Positions 25,914 through 34,503 of a stretch of 64,000 nt of DNA are shown piece by piece (position 1 is the stretch's first letter; each line of letters starts with the position of its first letter). The position numbers and the translations under genes are program-made. The DNA is from OCS116 sp051531935 (lineage in GTDB: Bacteria; Pseudomonadota; Alphaproteobacteria; Rhizobiales; OSC116), in contig JAOPTR010000007.1 of NCBI GenBank assembly GCA_051531935.1, forward strand, positions 505,747 through 569,746. Reading direction: 5' to 3'. Under the pieces are notes generated by a model. That model had not been told where the DNA came from. It made no database searches and worked only from the letters and a program-made list of their open reading frames with translations.

Positions 25914-27560
25914 ATGGCAACTGATACAGCACATGACGACCACGGACACCACACCCCAACGGGTTGGCGTCGTTGGTTATTGTCTACCAATCACAAAGAC
26001 ATTGGTACATTATATTTAATATTTGCGATTATTGCGGGCTTCATTGGTGGTGCGGTGTCTATGGGCATGCGTATCGAACTAGCTGAACCTGGCATGCAGT
26101 TCTTTCCATGGATTGCAGAATATATTGCTGGTGCAGATGATCCTGTAAATGCAGGTAAGCATTTGTTCAACGTGTTCACCACAGCTCATGGTCTAATCAT
26201 GGTGTTTTTCATGGTGATGCCGGCGGTTATTGGTGGTTTTGGTAACTGGTTTGTGCCGCTAATGATTGGCGCGCCAGATATGGCTTTCCCACGTATGAAT
26301 AATATTTCATTCTGGTTTGTTCCACCTGCACTATGTTTGCTAATCATTTCAATGTTTGTTGACGGCCCATCTGGCTTCACAGGTACTGGTGGCGGTTGGA
26401 CTATCTATCCACCACTTTCTACATCTGGCCAACCTGGCCCTGCGATGGATTTTGCGATCTTTGCGTTGCATTTAGCGGGTGCTGGTTCTATTTTGGGTGC
26501 CATTAACATCATCACAACAATCTTTAATATGCGTGCTCCTGGCATGACTATCCATAAGATGCCATTATTTGTGTGGTCAATGCTTGTAACTGCATTCTTG
26601 CTGCTACTTTCAATGCCTGTACTTGCGGGTGCCATTACAATGTTGATTACCGATCGTAATTTCGGGACGACATTCTTCGATCCCTCCGGTGGCGGTGATC
26701 CGATCTTGTTCCAACATCTATTCTGGTTCTTTGGTCATCCTGAAGTTTATATTATGATTTTGCCAGCTTTTGGTATCATCTCTCAAGTTGTTTCAACTTT
26801 CTCCAAAAAGCCTGTATTTGGTTATATGGCTATGGCTTATGCTATGTCAGCTATTGGTTTTGTTGGCTTCGTGGTTTGGGCGCATCATATGTACACAGTG
26901 GGTATGGACGTAGATACACAAGCTTACTTTGTTTTTGCAACAATGGTAATTGCGGTACCAACTGGCGTTAAAATCTTTTCTTGGATTGCCACAATGTGGG
27001 GCGGTTCTGTAGAATTTAAAGTGCCAATGCTTTGGGCTGTTGGTTTCATCTTTGTATTCACCGTTGGTGGTGTAACAGGTGTTGTACTTGCCAATGCCGC
27101 TGCCGATCGTATCATGCATGATACTTATTATGTGGTAGCTCATTTCCATTACGTGCTTTCACTTGGTGCTGTGTTCGGTATCTTCAGTGGTTGGTACTAT
27201 TGGTTCCCTAAAATGTCAGGCTATATGTACAGTGAAACAATCGGTCGTGTTCATTTCATCGTGACTATGATTGGTGTTAACTTGCTATTCTTCCCTCAAC
27301 ATTTCCTAGGTCTTGCGGGCATGCCGCGCCGTTATGTTGATTATCCAGATGTATATGCTGGTTGGAACTTGGTTTCATCATATGGTGCATATATTTCTTA
27401 TGGCGCTGCAATCATCTTTATCTTTGGTGTATGGAAAGCCTTTAAGGACAAAGTTCCTGCAGGTGATAACCCATGGGGCGAATATGCAGATACATTGGAA
27501 TGGACACTATCATCTCCACCTCCATTCCATCAGTTCAGTACTTTACCTAAGATTAAGTGA
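25914..27560 (+). CDS. ctaD: Cytochrome c oxidase subunit I
   Basis: 548-residue catalytic subunit with twelve transmembrane helices, carrying heme a and the heme a3-CuB centre where O2 is reduced. Visible landmarks: TTAHGLIMVFFMVMPA (heme a His, around 84), WFFGHPEVYIMILPAFGI (the CuB His and cross-linked Tyr, around 266-280), WAHHMYTVGMDVD (CuB His pair) and HDTYYVVAHFHYVLSLGA (heme ligands, around 400). The D-channel motif NxxxxP-like GGFGNWFVPLMIGAPDMAFPRMNN is present, as in A-type proton-pumping oxidases. Confidence 0.98.
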   Translation: MATDTAHDDHGHHTPTGWRRWLLSTNHKDIGTLYLIFAIIAGFIGGAVSMGMRIELAEPGMQFFPWIAEYIAGADDPVNAGKHLFNVFTTAHGLIMVFFMVMPAVIGGFGNWFVPLMIGAPDMAFPRMNNISFWFVPPALCLLIISMFVDGPSGFTGTGGGWTIYPPLSTSGQPGPAMDFAIFALHLAGAGSILGAINIITTIFNMRAPGMTIHKMPLFVWSMLVTAFLLLLSMPVLAGAITMLITDRNFGTTFFDPSGGGDPILFQHLFWFFGHPEVYIMILPAFGIISQVVSTFSKKPVFGYMAMAYAMSAIGFVGFVVWAHHMYTVGMDVDTQAYFVFATMVIAVPTGVKIFSWIATMWGGSVEFKVPMLWAVGFIFVFTVGGVTGVVLANAAADRIMHDTYYVVAHFHYVLSLGAVFGIFSGWYYWFPKMSGYMYSETIGRVHFIVTMIGVNLLFFPQHFLGLAGMPRRYVDYPDVYAGWNLVSSYGAYISYGAAIIFIFGVWKAFKDKVPAGDNPWGEYADTLEWTLSSPPPFHQFSTLPKIK

Positions 27561-27571
27561 TCGAAACAGCT

Positions 27572-28525
27572 ATGAGTGATATGGATATAAATACCAACAA
27601 ACCTGCCGATTATGCCAATGAGAACTTGGCTGATGTGCAAGATTTTTGGGAACTCTTAAAGCCAGGCGTCATGCGTCTGGTGGTGTTCACCGCCCTTGTT
27701 GGGTTGGTGGTAGCGCCTGGGTATATCCATCCATTCACTGCTGTTATATCTATTTTATGTATCGCTGTAGGCGCTGGCGCTGCTGGTTGTCTTAATATGT
27801 GGTATGAACATAAATTAGATGGCCTTATGAAGCGCACGCAAAATCGTCCAATTCCATCTGGTCGTATTGAGCCTACACAAGCGCTTACATTTGGGCTTAT
27901 ATTATCTATCGGTTCGGTGACCATGTTGGGTATGTTGGTTAATTGGTTTGCATCAGCATTCCTAGCCTTTACCATTTTTTACTATGTGGTTATTTATACC
28001 ATGTGGCTAAAACCACGTACACCACTTAACATCGTTATTGGCGGTGCGTCTGGCGCATTTCCTCCAATGGTTGGTTATGCATGTGTTACAGGTAACATTA
28101 CACTCGAAAGTGTAATTCTATTCCTCATCATATTCATGTGGACACCACCACATTTTTGGGCGCTAAACCTATATATTAAACGTGATTATGAAGCGGCTAA
28201 CATTCCAATGCTACCAAGCGTTAAAGGCGAAGCCGAAACGCGTAAGCAAATCCTAATCTATACCTATATCGTAGCCTTATGCGGTGTATTGCCAACATTG
28301 CTCGGTTTTGCGGGAATGATATATGGCGGCACAGCATTGGTTTTGGGTCTTGGTTTTATATATTTTGCCCATCTGGTACATAGTAATGATAAGGGTGCTG
28401 CGGCAATCAAAGCGGCTAAAAACATGTTTGCATTTTCATTATTGTATTTAATGCTGTTGTTTACATTATTGTTAGCAGAACATAGTTTCGGCCTTTTGTT
28501 TAAATTAAACCTAATGGGGTTATAA
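27572..28525 (+). CDS. ctaB: Protoheme IX farnesyltransferase (heme O synthase)
   Basis: 317-residue UbiA-superfamily membrane enzyme that adds a farnesyl group to heme b, giving heme O for the oxidase. The Asp-rich motif is NMWYEHKLDGLMKRTQNRPIPSGRI (around 80-100), and PPHFWALNLYIKRDYEAANIPMLP (around 200) is characteristic of CtaB. A GTG at 27557 overlaps the ctaD stop codon (GTGA) and could also start translation; the ATG at 27572 is my choice. The next small gene begins on the last base of the stop codon. Confidence 0.95.
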   Translation: MSDMDINTNKPADYANENLADVQDFWELLKPGVMRLVVFTALVGLVVAPGYIHPFTAVISILCIAVGAGAAGCLNMWYEHKLDGLMKRTQNRPIPSGRIEPTQALTFGLILSIGSVTMLGMLVNWFASAFLAFTIFYYVVIYTMWLKPRTPLNIVIGGASGAFPPMVGYACVTGNITLESVILFLIIFMWTPPHFWALNLYIKRDYEAANIPMLPSVKGEAETRKQILIYTYIVALCGVLPTLLGFAGMIYGGTALVLGLGFIYFAHLVHSNDKGAAAIKAAKNMFAFSLLYLMLLFTLLLAEHSFGLLFKLNLMGL

Positions 28526-28701
28526 TGGCTATAGAAAATGATAAGTACGAATTAGATGCCGTGGTACAAACCGAAGCGCAAAAGAAAGTTATGAGACGTC
28601 GTAACTTGGCAATTGCATTGGTACTAGGCGCTTTGGCTGTCATATTTTTTGCATCAACAATCATTCGCTTGGGTGCAAACGTAGCAGATAGAACATTTTA
28701 G
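28525..28701 (+). CDS. Small membrane protein of the oxidase cluster, CtaF-like
   Basis: 58 residues (ATG overlaps the last base of the ctaB stop codon; stop TAG at 28699-28701). A charged N-terminus with RRR before one hydrophobic helix (NLAIALVLGALAVIFFASTII, residues about 27-47) predicts a single-pass inner-membrane protein with the N-terminus inside. Position between ctaB and ctaG and this layout match the small CoxF/CtaF proteins of alphaproteobacterial aa3 clusters, whose exact role in assembly is not established. Too short for many gene callers. Confidence 0.8.
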   Translation: MAIENDKYELDAVVQTEAQKKVMRRRNLAIALVLGALAVIFFASTIIRLGANVADRTF

Positions 28702-28715
28702 ATTAAGAAGAAACA

Positions 28716-29270
28716 ATGGTTCATATTGAAGAGAGGCAAGTAAATCAGGATAAGAAAACCGCGAGAACGGGCATAATATTAGTGCTGTTTGTTGCGCTTA
28801 TGGTCGGTATGGCCTATGCAGCAGTTCCGTTATACGAGGCATTTTGCCAAGTGACGGGTTTTGGTGGTACAACGCAAAGAGCAGAGACGGGGTCTGATGT
28901 CATTTTAGCAAGAACTGTTAGAGTGCAATTCGATGCTAATGTAGCTGATGATCTACCTTGGGAATTTAAACCGGTTCAACGTGAGGTTGAGGTTAAAATT
29001 GGCGAGAGTAATTTAATTTTTTACAATGCTAAAAACTTTGCGAATAAAGATGTTAAAGGCAGTGCCATATTTAATGTATCTCCTGCTTCCGCAGGTGCAT
29101 ATTTTAACAAAATTGAGTGCTTTTGTTTTACCGAACAAATGCTCAATGCCAACCAATCGGTTGATATGCCTGTCGAGTTTTTTATTGATCCTGATTATGC
29201 AAGCGATCCAGATTTGGAACATGTGAATATCATAACATTGTCTTATACATTTTATCCTTCCGAGGATTAA
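28716..29270 (+). CDS. ctaG: Cytochrome c oxidase assembly protein CtaG (Cox11)
   Basis: 184 residues: one N-terminal transmembrane helix (about 18-38) and a periplasmic immunoglobulin-like domain that delivers copper to CuB of subunit I. The family signatures are AAVPLYEAFCQVTGFGGTTQ (after the helix, with a conserved Cys) and the copper-binding NKIECFCFTEQML (CxC, around residue 130). Length is normal. It lies between the CtaF-like gene and ctaE, the standard order. Confidence 0.96.
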   Translation: MVHIEERQVNQDKKTARTGIILVLFVALMVGMAYAAVPLYEAFCQVTGFGGTTQRAETGSDVILARTVRVQFDANVADDLPWEFKPVQREVEVKIGESNLIFYNAKNFANKDVKGSAIFNVSPASAGAYFNKIECFCFTEQMLNANQSVDMPVEFFIDPDYASDPDLEHVNIITLSYTFYPSED

Positions 29271-29324
29271 GGCAGAATAAATAAAACGCGCAGAGCCACT
29301 GCGCAAATTGAGGAGACGGGCAAC

Positions 29325-30173
29325 ATGTCTGACGAAAAAAATCATGACTATCATTTAGTGGATCCGAGTCCATGGCCAATTTTGACCGCTTGGGGCGTGT
29401 TCTTGATGGCAGCAACATTTGTTTTCTACATGCATGATATGGGTTCAGGCCTATTTCCTATCATCGGCCTTCTTATTGTTTGTGCGATGGCATTCTTTTG
29501 GTGGTCAGATATCACCAACGAAGCCGAACATAAAGGTGATCATACGCCAGTTGTACAACTGCATCATCGTTATGGTGTGTTTATGTTCATTCTCTCAGAG
29601 CTTATGTTCTTTGTGGCTTGGTTCTGGGCATATTTCGACGCTGCATTATTCCCTAATGAATTAGTTCAAGAATTACGTATTGAGTATACAGGCGGTCAAT
29701 GGCCTCCATTGTCAGTACGTACATTTGATGCATGGGATCTACCATTTATCAATACATTAGTGCTTCTATTGTCTGGTTTTGCTGTTACTTGGGCGCATCA
29801 CGCTCTTATTCATAATGATCGCAAGACCGTTATTACAGGTCTTACTGGCGCTGTTGTTTTAGGCGTAATTTTTACAATTCTACAAGCAATCGAATATAGC
29901 CATGCTAGCTTTGGTATTGCTGATGGCCTATATCCATCTACATTCTACCTAGCAACTGGCTTCCATGGTTTCCATGTTATCATTGGTACCATCACTCTAT
30001 TTGTAATGTTAATCCGTACCATTCGTGGTCACTTTAAACCAGATCACCATTTTGGTTTCGAAGCCGCTGCATGGTATTGGCATTTTGTTGACGTGGTTTG
30101 GATTTTCCTTTTCATCTTCATCTATGTGCTTGGCGCAGGCGACCCTGCAACAATGCCAGCTGCAGCACACTAA
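29325..30173 (+). CDS. ctaE: Cytochrome c oxidase subunit III
   Basis: 282 residues with seven hydrophobic helices, the proton-pumping oxidase subunit III. The start HDYHLVDPSPWPILTAWG is typical, and ILSELMFFVAWFWAYFDAALFP (around 83), GFHGFHVIIGTITL (around 215) and AAAWYWHFVDVVWIFLFIFIYVLG at the end are diagnostic. A GAGGAGACGGG ribosome-binding site precedes the ATG. A terminator follows 45 bp after the stop codon. Confidence 0.97.
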   Translation: MSDEKNHDYHLVDPSPWPILTAWGVFLMAATFVFYMHDMGSGLFPIIGLLIVCAMAFFWWSDITNEAEHKGDHTPVVQLHHRYGVFMFILSELMFFVAWFWAYFDAALFPNELVQELRIEYTGGQWPPLSVRTFDAWDLPFINTLVLLLSGFAVTWAHHALIHNDRKTVITGLTGAVVLGVIFTILQAIEYSHASFGIADGLYPSTFYLATGFHGFHVIIGTITLFVMLIRTIRGHFKPDHHFGFEAAAWYWHFVDVVWIFLFIFIYVLGAGDPATMPAAAH

Positions 30174-30218
30174 TTTGTTAGGCTTAGCCTAAAGATAAGA
30201 TAGTGAACAATTTTTATA

Positions 30219-30248
30219 AAGGCGATCCTGAGGGTCGCCTTTTTTTTT
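30219..30248 (+). terminator. Intrinsic terminator after ctaE
   Basis: 10-bp stem AAGGCGATCC/GGGTCGCCTT with a TGA loop and a following run of seven more T. One U-G pair on the plus-strand RNA. Confidence 0.92.
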
Positions 30249-30269
30249 GGTTCGTGCTAGAGCTTGAAC

Positions 30270-31037
30270 ATGACCTTTAAACCATATCCTTGGCTTACAT
30301 TTTTTACAATTTTGGTATTTGCTGCCCTTATTACATTGGGTGTCTGGCAAGTGCAGCGCTACGAGTGGAAGCTACAGCTCAATGCCGATATTGAATCTTA
30401 TTCAAAATTAGAGCCAGTTATTCTGGCTAGCCTCTTAGATGATGAACCCACAAAAAACCATAAATATAGATCCGTTAAGCTCACCGGTAAATTTGTACAA
30501 GAAAGCCAAATTCTAGTGCGTGGTCAATATAAAAAGTCCGACCGCATAGTTCTCTATGGTTTTTACGTTTTCAATCCGTTTCAATATCAGGTGGGCAATA
30601 TTCAACGCACGATAATGCTAGAACGTGGCTTTATCAGCGAAAATGCTTATTACGATCCTCAAATGTACAATCAATTGCCTGCTGATGAAGTGACACTTTA
30701 TGGCAATATAAAAGCTACTGAAAATCCAGGTAGTTTCATGCCCGACAATGACAAGGTTACAAATGTTTGGTTTTGGCGAGAAATTATAGCCATGACCCAG
30801 AAATTCAATTTTGAAAATGCCGACGATTTTTATATTTCCTTGAATAAATTTGGCCTACAAGATTTCCCGAAACCAACAAAATTAGAGATTAAAAGCGCTG
30901 CCAACCATTTAAGTTATTTAATCACATGGTTTGCCTTAGCGGCTGGCCTGCTCATTCTCTATTTCTATATGCACGTCTATGCAGGGCGGCTATATCTAAA
31001 TAAAAATAAACCTCAAGAAAACGAGACCACATCATGA
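30270..31037 (+). CDS. SURF1-family oxidase assembly protein
   Basis: 255 residues with the SURF1 topology: one helix at the N-terminus (WLTFFTILVFAALITLGVWQVQRYEWK) and one near the C-terminus (LSYLITWFALAAGLLILYFYMHV), flanking a periplasmic domain. Family marks include LGxWQxxRxxWK at the start, GxF and RG segments in the middle, and NHLSYxxTWFxLA at the end. It helps heme a insertion into subunit I. The ATG at 30270 is preceded by AGAG; the frame is open two codons upstream. Overlaps thrC by 4 bases (ATGA). Confidence 0.9.
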   Translation: MTFKPYPWLTFFTILVFAALITLGVWQVQRYEWKLQLNADIESYSKLEPVILASLLDDEPTKNHKYRSVKLTGKFVQESQILVRGQYKKSDRIVLYGFYVFNPFQYQVGNIQRTIMLERGFISENAYYDPQMYNQLPADEVTLYGNIKATENPGSFMPDNDKVTNVWFWREIIAMTQKFNFENADDFYISLNKFGLQDFPKPTKLEIKSAANHLSYLITWFALAAGLLILYFYMHVYAGRLYLNKNKPQENETTS

Positions 31038-32443
31038 CTTCATTTATCTCGACAAGAAGTAATAACCCAAACAATGCCGAAAAATTGGATTTCGAAGATG
31101 TGATGTTGCGGGGTCTTGCTCCAGATGGAGGCCTCTACATTCCAGAAGTTTGGCCAACATTAAATATAGATGAGTGGCGTGATCTTGTTGGAAAACCGTA
31201 TACCGATGTGGCCTTTGCAATTGTAAGTCGTTTCACAGGAACAACCATCCCGCATGATGAGCTGAAGAGCATGATTAATGCAGCCTATTCTAGCTTTTCC
31301 CACAAAGCCGTAACGCCCCTAACTCAACTTGATACCCGCCAATGGCTGCTAGAACTTTATCATGGCCCTACAATCGCCTTTAAAGATGTTGCTATGCAGC
31401 TTATTGCCCAGTTAATGGACAGAGCTCTAACAAAACGCGGCCTACGCTCAACCATTGTTTGTGCCACGTCTGGTGATACTGGTGGTGCAGCTGTCGAGGC
31501 GTTTAGAACCTGCGAGCGGATAGATCTTTTTGTTCTGCATCCAGACGAGCGTGTGAGCCAAGTTCAACGTAAACAGATGACCACATCAGGCAGCGCGAAT
31601 GTCTATAATATTGCGGTTAAAGGTAATTTTGACGATTGCCAAAATCAAGTAAAAGCCATGTTCAATAATGAAGGTTTTCGCGATACGGTTGCGCTTTCTG
31701 GCGTCAATAGCATTAACTGGGCGCGCATTATGGCGCAAGTGGTTTATTATGCAACTTCAAGCCTTGCGCTTGGCGGGCCAGATAAGAAATGCGATTTCAC
31801 AGTGCCAACAGGCAATTTTGGCGATATTTTTGCAGCATTTGTTGCCAAAAAAATGGGTCTGCCTATGGGTAAATTGGTCGTTGCCACTAATGAAAATGAC
31901 ATTTTACAACGCGCGTTGGAAACTGGCAGTTACGACATGCACGAAGTGATTGCAACCACAAGCCCAAGTATGGACATTCAAATATCTTCAAATTTCGAAC
32001 GCCTACTATTTGAGGCGTCAGGCCGCGATGCAGATCAAATCAACCATATGATGGGTTCGTTAAAACAAAGCGGTCAATTTAACATCCCAAGCGATACTTT
32101 GGCTGTTATAAACCAAAACTTTGCTGCTGGCCGTGCCGATGAACCAAGCGTTGCTAAAACCATGAAGAGCGCGCTGAACCAAAGCGCCAAACTCATCGAC
32201 CCACACACAAGTGTTGCCCTCACAGTCGCGCAGCAGCATCTTGGCGAAAATAACATGGTTATACTTTCGACCGCGCATCCTGCCAAATTCCCAGATGCTG
32301 TAAAAGCTGCGACAGGTATTCATCCGCCATTGCCAGTTCATTTGGCCGATCTGTTTGACCGCACCGAAAAATACGATATTCTAGAAGACGATGCAGCCGA
32401 AATTATGAATTATATTAAAACCAACAGCCGCGTGGTGGATTAA
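31034..32443 (+). CDS. thrC: Threonine synthase
   Basis: 469-residue PLP enzyme converting O-phosphohomoserine to threonine. The N-terminal TSFISTRSNNP and LAPDGGLYIPEVWP, the PLP-lysine motif GPTIAFKDVAMQL (around 112) and CATSGDTGGAAVEAF (around 143) identify it, together with PTGNFGDIFAAFVAKKMGLP. Length fits the fungal/proteobacterial long form. Homoserine kinase (thrB) is elsewhere in this window, at 40.6-41.5 kb. It overlaps the SURF1 gene and precedes an M16 peptidase by 5 bp, an order common in alphaproteobacteria. Confidence 0.97.
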   Translation: MTSFISTRSNNPNNAEKLDFEDVMLRGLAPDGGLYIPEVWPTLNIDEWRDLVGKPYTDVAFAIVSRFTGTTIPHDELKSMINAAYSSFSHKAVTPLTQLDTRQWLLELYHGPTIAFKDVAMQLIAQLMDRALTKRGLRSTIVCATSGDTGGAAVEAFRTCERIDLFVLHPDERVSQVQRKQMTTSGSANVYNIAVKGNFDDCQNQVKAMFNNEGFRDTVALSGVNSINWARIMAQVVYYATSSLALGGPDKKCDFTVPTGNFGDIFAAFVAKKMGLPMGKLVVATNENDILQRALETGSYDMHEVIATTSPSMDIQISSNFERLLFEASGRDADQINHMMGSLKQSGQFNIPSDTLAVINQNFAAGRADEPSVAKTMKSALNQSAKLIDPHTSVALTVAQQHLGENNMVILSTAHPAKFPDAVKAATGIHPPLPVHLADLFDRTEKYDILEDDAAEIMNYIKTNSRVVD

Positions 32444-32448
32444 AAATT

Positions 32449-33738
32449 ATGGGCAAAATACAAACCATAGAAATAGAAGATGGCGTATTCTCTTCAAAAT
32501 TGGACAATGGTTTAACCATAGTGACACATCAAATGCCTTTGCAATCCGTTGCTGTTGGTGCATGGATTAAAGCAGGCTCAAGAAATGAAGACATTTCCGA
32601 GCATGGCGTGGCACATTTTCTTGAACATATGGCGTTTAAAGGCACAAAAAACCGCACTGCCAAACAAATTGTCGAGCAAATAGAAAATGTTGGCGGTGAT
32701 ATGAACGCCTCCACAGGCATAGAAGTGACAAGCTACTATTTTAGGCTGCTCAAACAAGACCTGAATTTAGGCATCGAAATACTCGCCGATATTTTGCTTA
32801 ACCCAATATTTGATGTCGAAGAAATGGACAAAGAAAAACAGGTGATATTGCAGGAGATTGCTGCCACTGATGATGATCCCGATGATGTTCTTTACGATCG
32901 AATGATTGAAGATGCTTATGCAGGTCAAGCCATTGGCCGTTCTATTTTAGGCACGAATGCCTCCGTATTGGCACTTACCAAACAACAATTAACCGGTTTT
33001 CTATCCAAGCATTATGTACCAGAAAACATGACCATAGCCATGGCAGGTGGGGCAAGTCATTCCCAAGTTTTGGAAATGGTACAAAAATATTTTGGCAATA
33101 TGCCGATGGTAAAACCTAGCACGCTCGAAAAAGCAGCCTTTACCCCTAATCAACTGAAAATAGATAAAAAATTAGAACAAAATTATTTGCTAATGGGCTT
33201 TGAATCACTAAATTTCAACGACCCAGATTTCTTCGCCCAACAAATATTATCACAACTGTTTGGTGGGGCAATGTCCTCACGTTTATTTCAAAACATCCGC
33301 GAGCAAAACGGCCTATGTTACAGCATTTATTCGGGTAGTTGGGGCTTTGATGACACAGGCCTTACTTTCATTTACGCGGCCACCAATAAAGATAAAGTCG
33401 AGACCGTAAAAAAACTCATTTGTAGCGAGCTGATTGCATTAATCACTCACATTTCGGATCAAGAATTATTGCGCGCCTGCAACCAAATTAAAGCAGGGCA
33501 AATGATGAGCTTAGAAAGCCCTGTTTCACGTAGTGAGCAAATTGCAAGACAAAGCATCTTCTACAAAAAACTTATAAAAATAGAAGACATTATCGAGCGC
33601 CTAGAAGCGGTTTCAATAACCGACCTAACCCGCGTCGCAAAACGCCTATTCTTAACTCCAAATGCACTAGAAAAACCACTAGATGGCCTCACTGAAAAAG
33701 ATCTCAAGTCGCATATTTTAATAGAATTAGGCGAATGA
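32449..33738 (+). CDS. M16 peptidase, mitochondrial-processing-peptidase-like
   Basis: 429 residues. The zinc motif HxxEH is intact as HFLEHMAFKGT (around residue 52), the third ligand region is EILADILLNPIFD...EKQVILQEI, and the C-terminal half has the glycine-rich loop (LFGGAMSSRLFQNIREQNGLCYSIYS). This is the class of bacterial proteins closest to beta-MPP, generally thought to be a single active subunit. No signal peptide is visible. It follows thrC by 5 bp and overlaps the GNAT gene by 4 bases. Confidence 0.93.
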   Translation: MGKIQTIEIEDGVFSSKLDNGLTIVTHQMPLQSVAVGAWIKAGSRNEDISEHGVAHFLEHMAFKGTKNRTAKQIVEQIENVGGDMNASTGIEVTSYYFRLLKQDLNLGIEILADILLNPIFDVEEMDKEKQVILQEIAATDDDPDDVLYDRMIEDAYAGQAIGRSILGTNASVLALTKQQLTGFLSKHYVPENMTIAMAGGASHSQVLEMVQKYFGNMPMVKPSTLEKAAFTPNQLKIDKKLEQNYLLMGFESLNFNDPDFFAQQILSQLFGGAMSSRLFQNIREQNGLCYSIYSGSWGFDDTGLTFIYAATNKDKVETVKKLICSELIALITHISDQELLRACNQIKAGQMMSLESPVSRSEQIARQSIFYKKLIKIEDIIERLEAVSITDLTRVAKRLFLTPNALEKPLDGLTEKDLKSHILIELGE

Positions 33739-34310
33739 TGTTTTCTAAAAACAAATATATTAAACAAGCCAAAACAGGAGTGGTGGGTACCAATATTTAC
33801 CTGCGTATGGCTCAAAAAAGTGACTATGAGCAGTGGCGTATTTTACGCCAATCCAACCAAGAGTTTTTACAACCATTTGAACCCACTTGGGGGCAAGAGG
33901 CGCTCAGCAAACAACAATTTTACGCCCGCGTTAGAAGCGATAAATACGATGCCACTAACGATACAAAATATGCGTTTTTCATATTTAAAAAGTCTACTGA
34001 TCAGCTGATTGGCGGCATAAATATGAACAATGTTCAACGTGGCGTTTTTCAATGTTGCGCCCTTGGTTATTGGATGGGGCAAACTGAAAATTCAAAAGGT
34101 TATATGAGCGAAGCGGTTCAAATTATCAGCCAATATTGCTTTGAAAATTGGGGTTTTAACCGCATACAAGCAGCCACTTTGCTTCACAATCAAGCTTCAA
34201 TTCGCGTACTCGAAAAAAACGGTTTTGAGCGCGAAGGGCAGGCGCGCCGCTATCTTAAAATTAACGGAAGTTGGCAAGATCATGTATTATTCGCCAAGAT
34301 TGCGCCTTAA
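33735..34310 (+). CDS. GNAT acetyltransferase, RimJ/RimL-like
   Basis: 191 residues. GNAT fold with the RimJ/RimL pattern: VVGTNIYLRMAQKSDYEQWRILRQ at the start, GYWMGQTENSKGYMSEAVQIISQYCFE (acetyl-CoA loop, around 115) and NRIQAATLLHNQASIRVLEKNGFEREGQARRYLKINGSWQDHVLFAKI at the end. In characterised relatives the targets are N-termini of ribosomal proteins; here the target is inferred only at family level. The ATG overlaps the M16 stop codon (ATGA). Confidence 0.88.
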   Translation: MMFSKNKYIKQAKTGVVGTNIYLRMAQKSDYEQWRILRQSNQEFLQPFEPTWGQEALSKQQFYARVRSDKYDATNDTKYAFFIFKKSTDQLIGGINMNNVQRGVFQCCALGYWMGQTENSKGYMSEAVQIISQYCFENWGFNRIQAATLLHNQASIRVLEKNGFEREGQARRYLKINGSWQDHVLFAKIAP

Positions 34311-34503
34311 CCATTACATTTAGCCACAGTTAGCCAGTTAATTTCATAAAAACATTGCTTTGGATTATCTCAATTGATAGAAATATTTTATAGTGAGTTC
34401 AACTAAGAATCGGTGAGATTTGAGGCATTTCTCAATGATTTTAAGCGACAAGTAAAAATCAGTGCATTTTCATATAATTGTAAATGCTCTTTTAGGAAAT
34501 TTG

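Noticed and set aside
26847..27149. 100-codon frame opposite ctaD
   Set aside because: Lies entirely inside the conserved heme-binding part of ctaD; mirror artefact.
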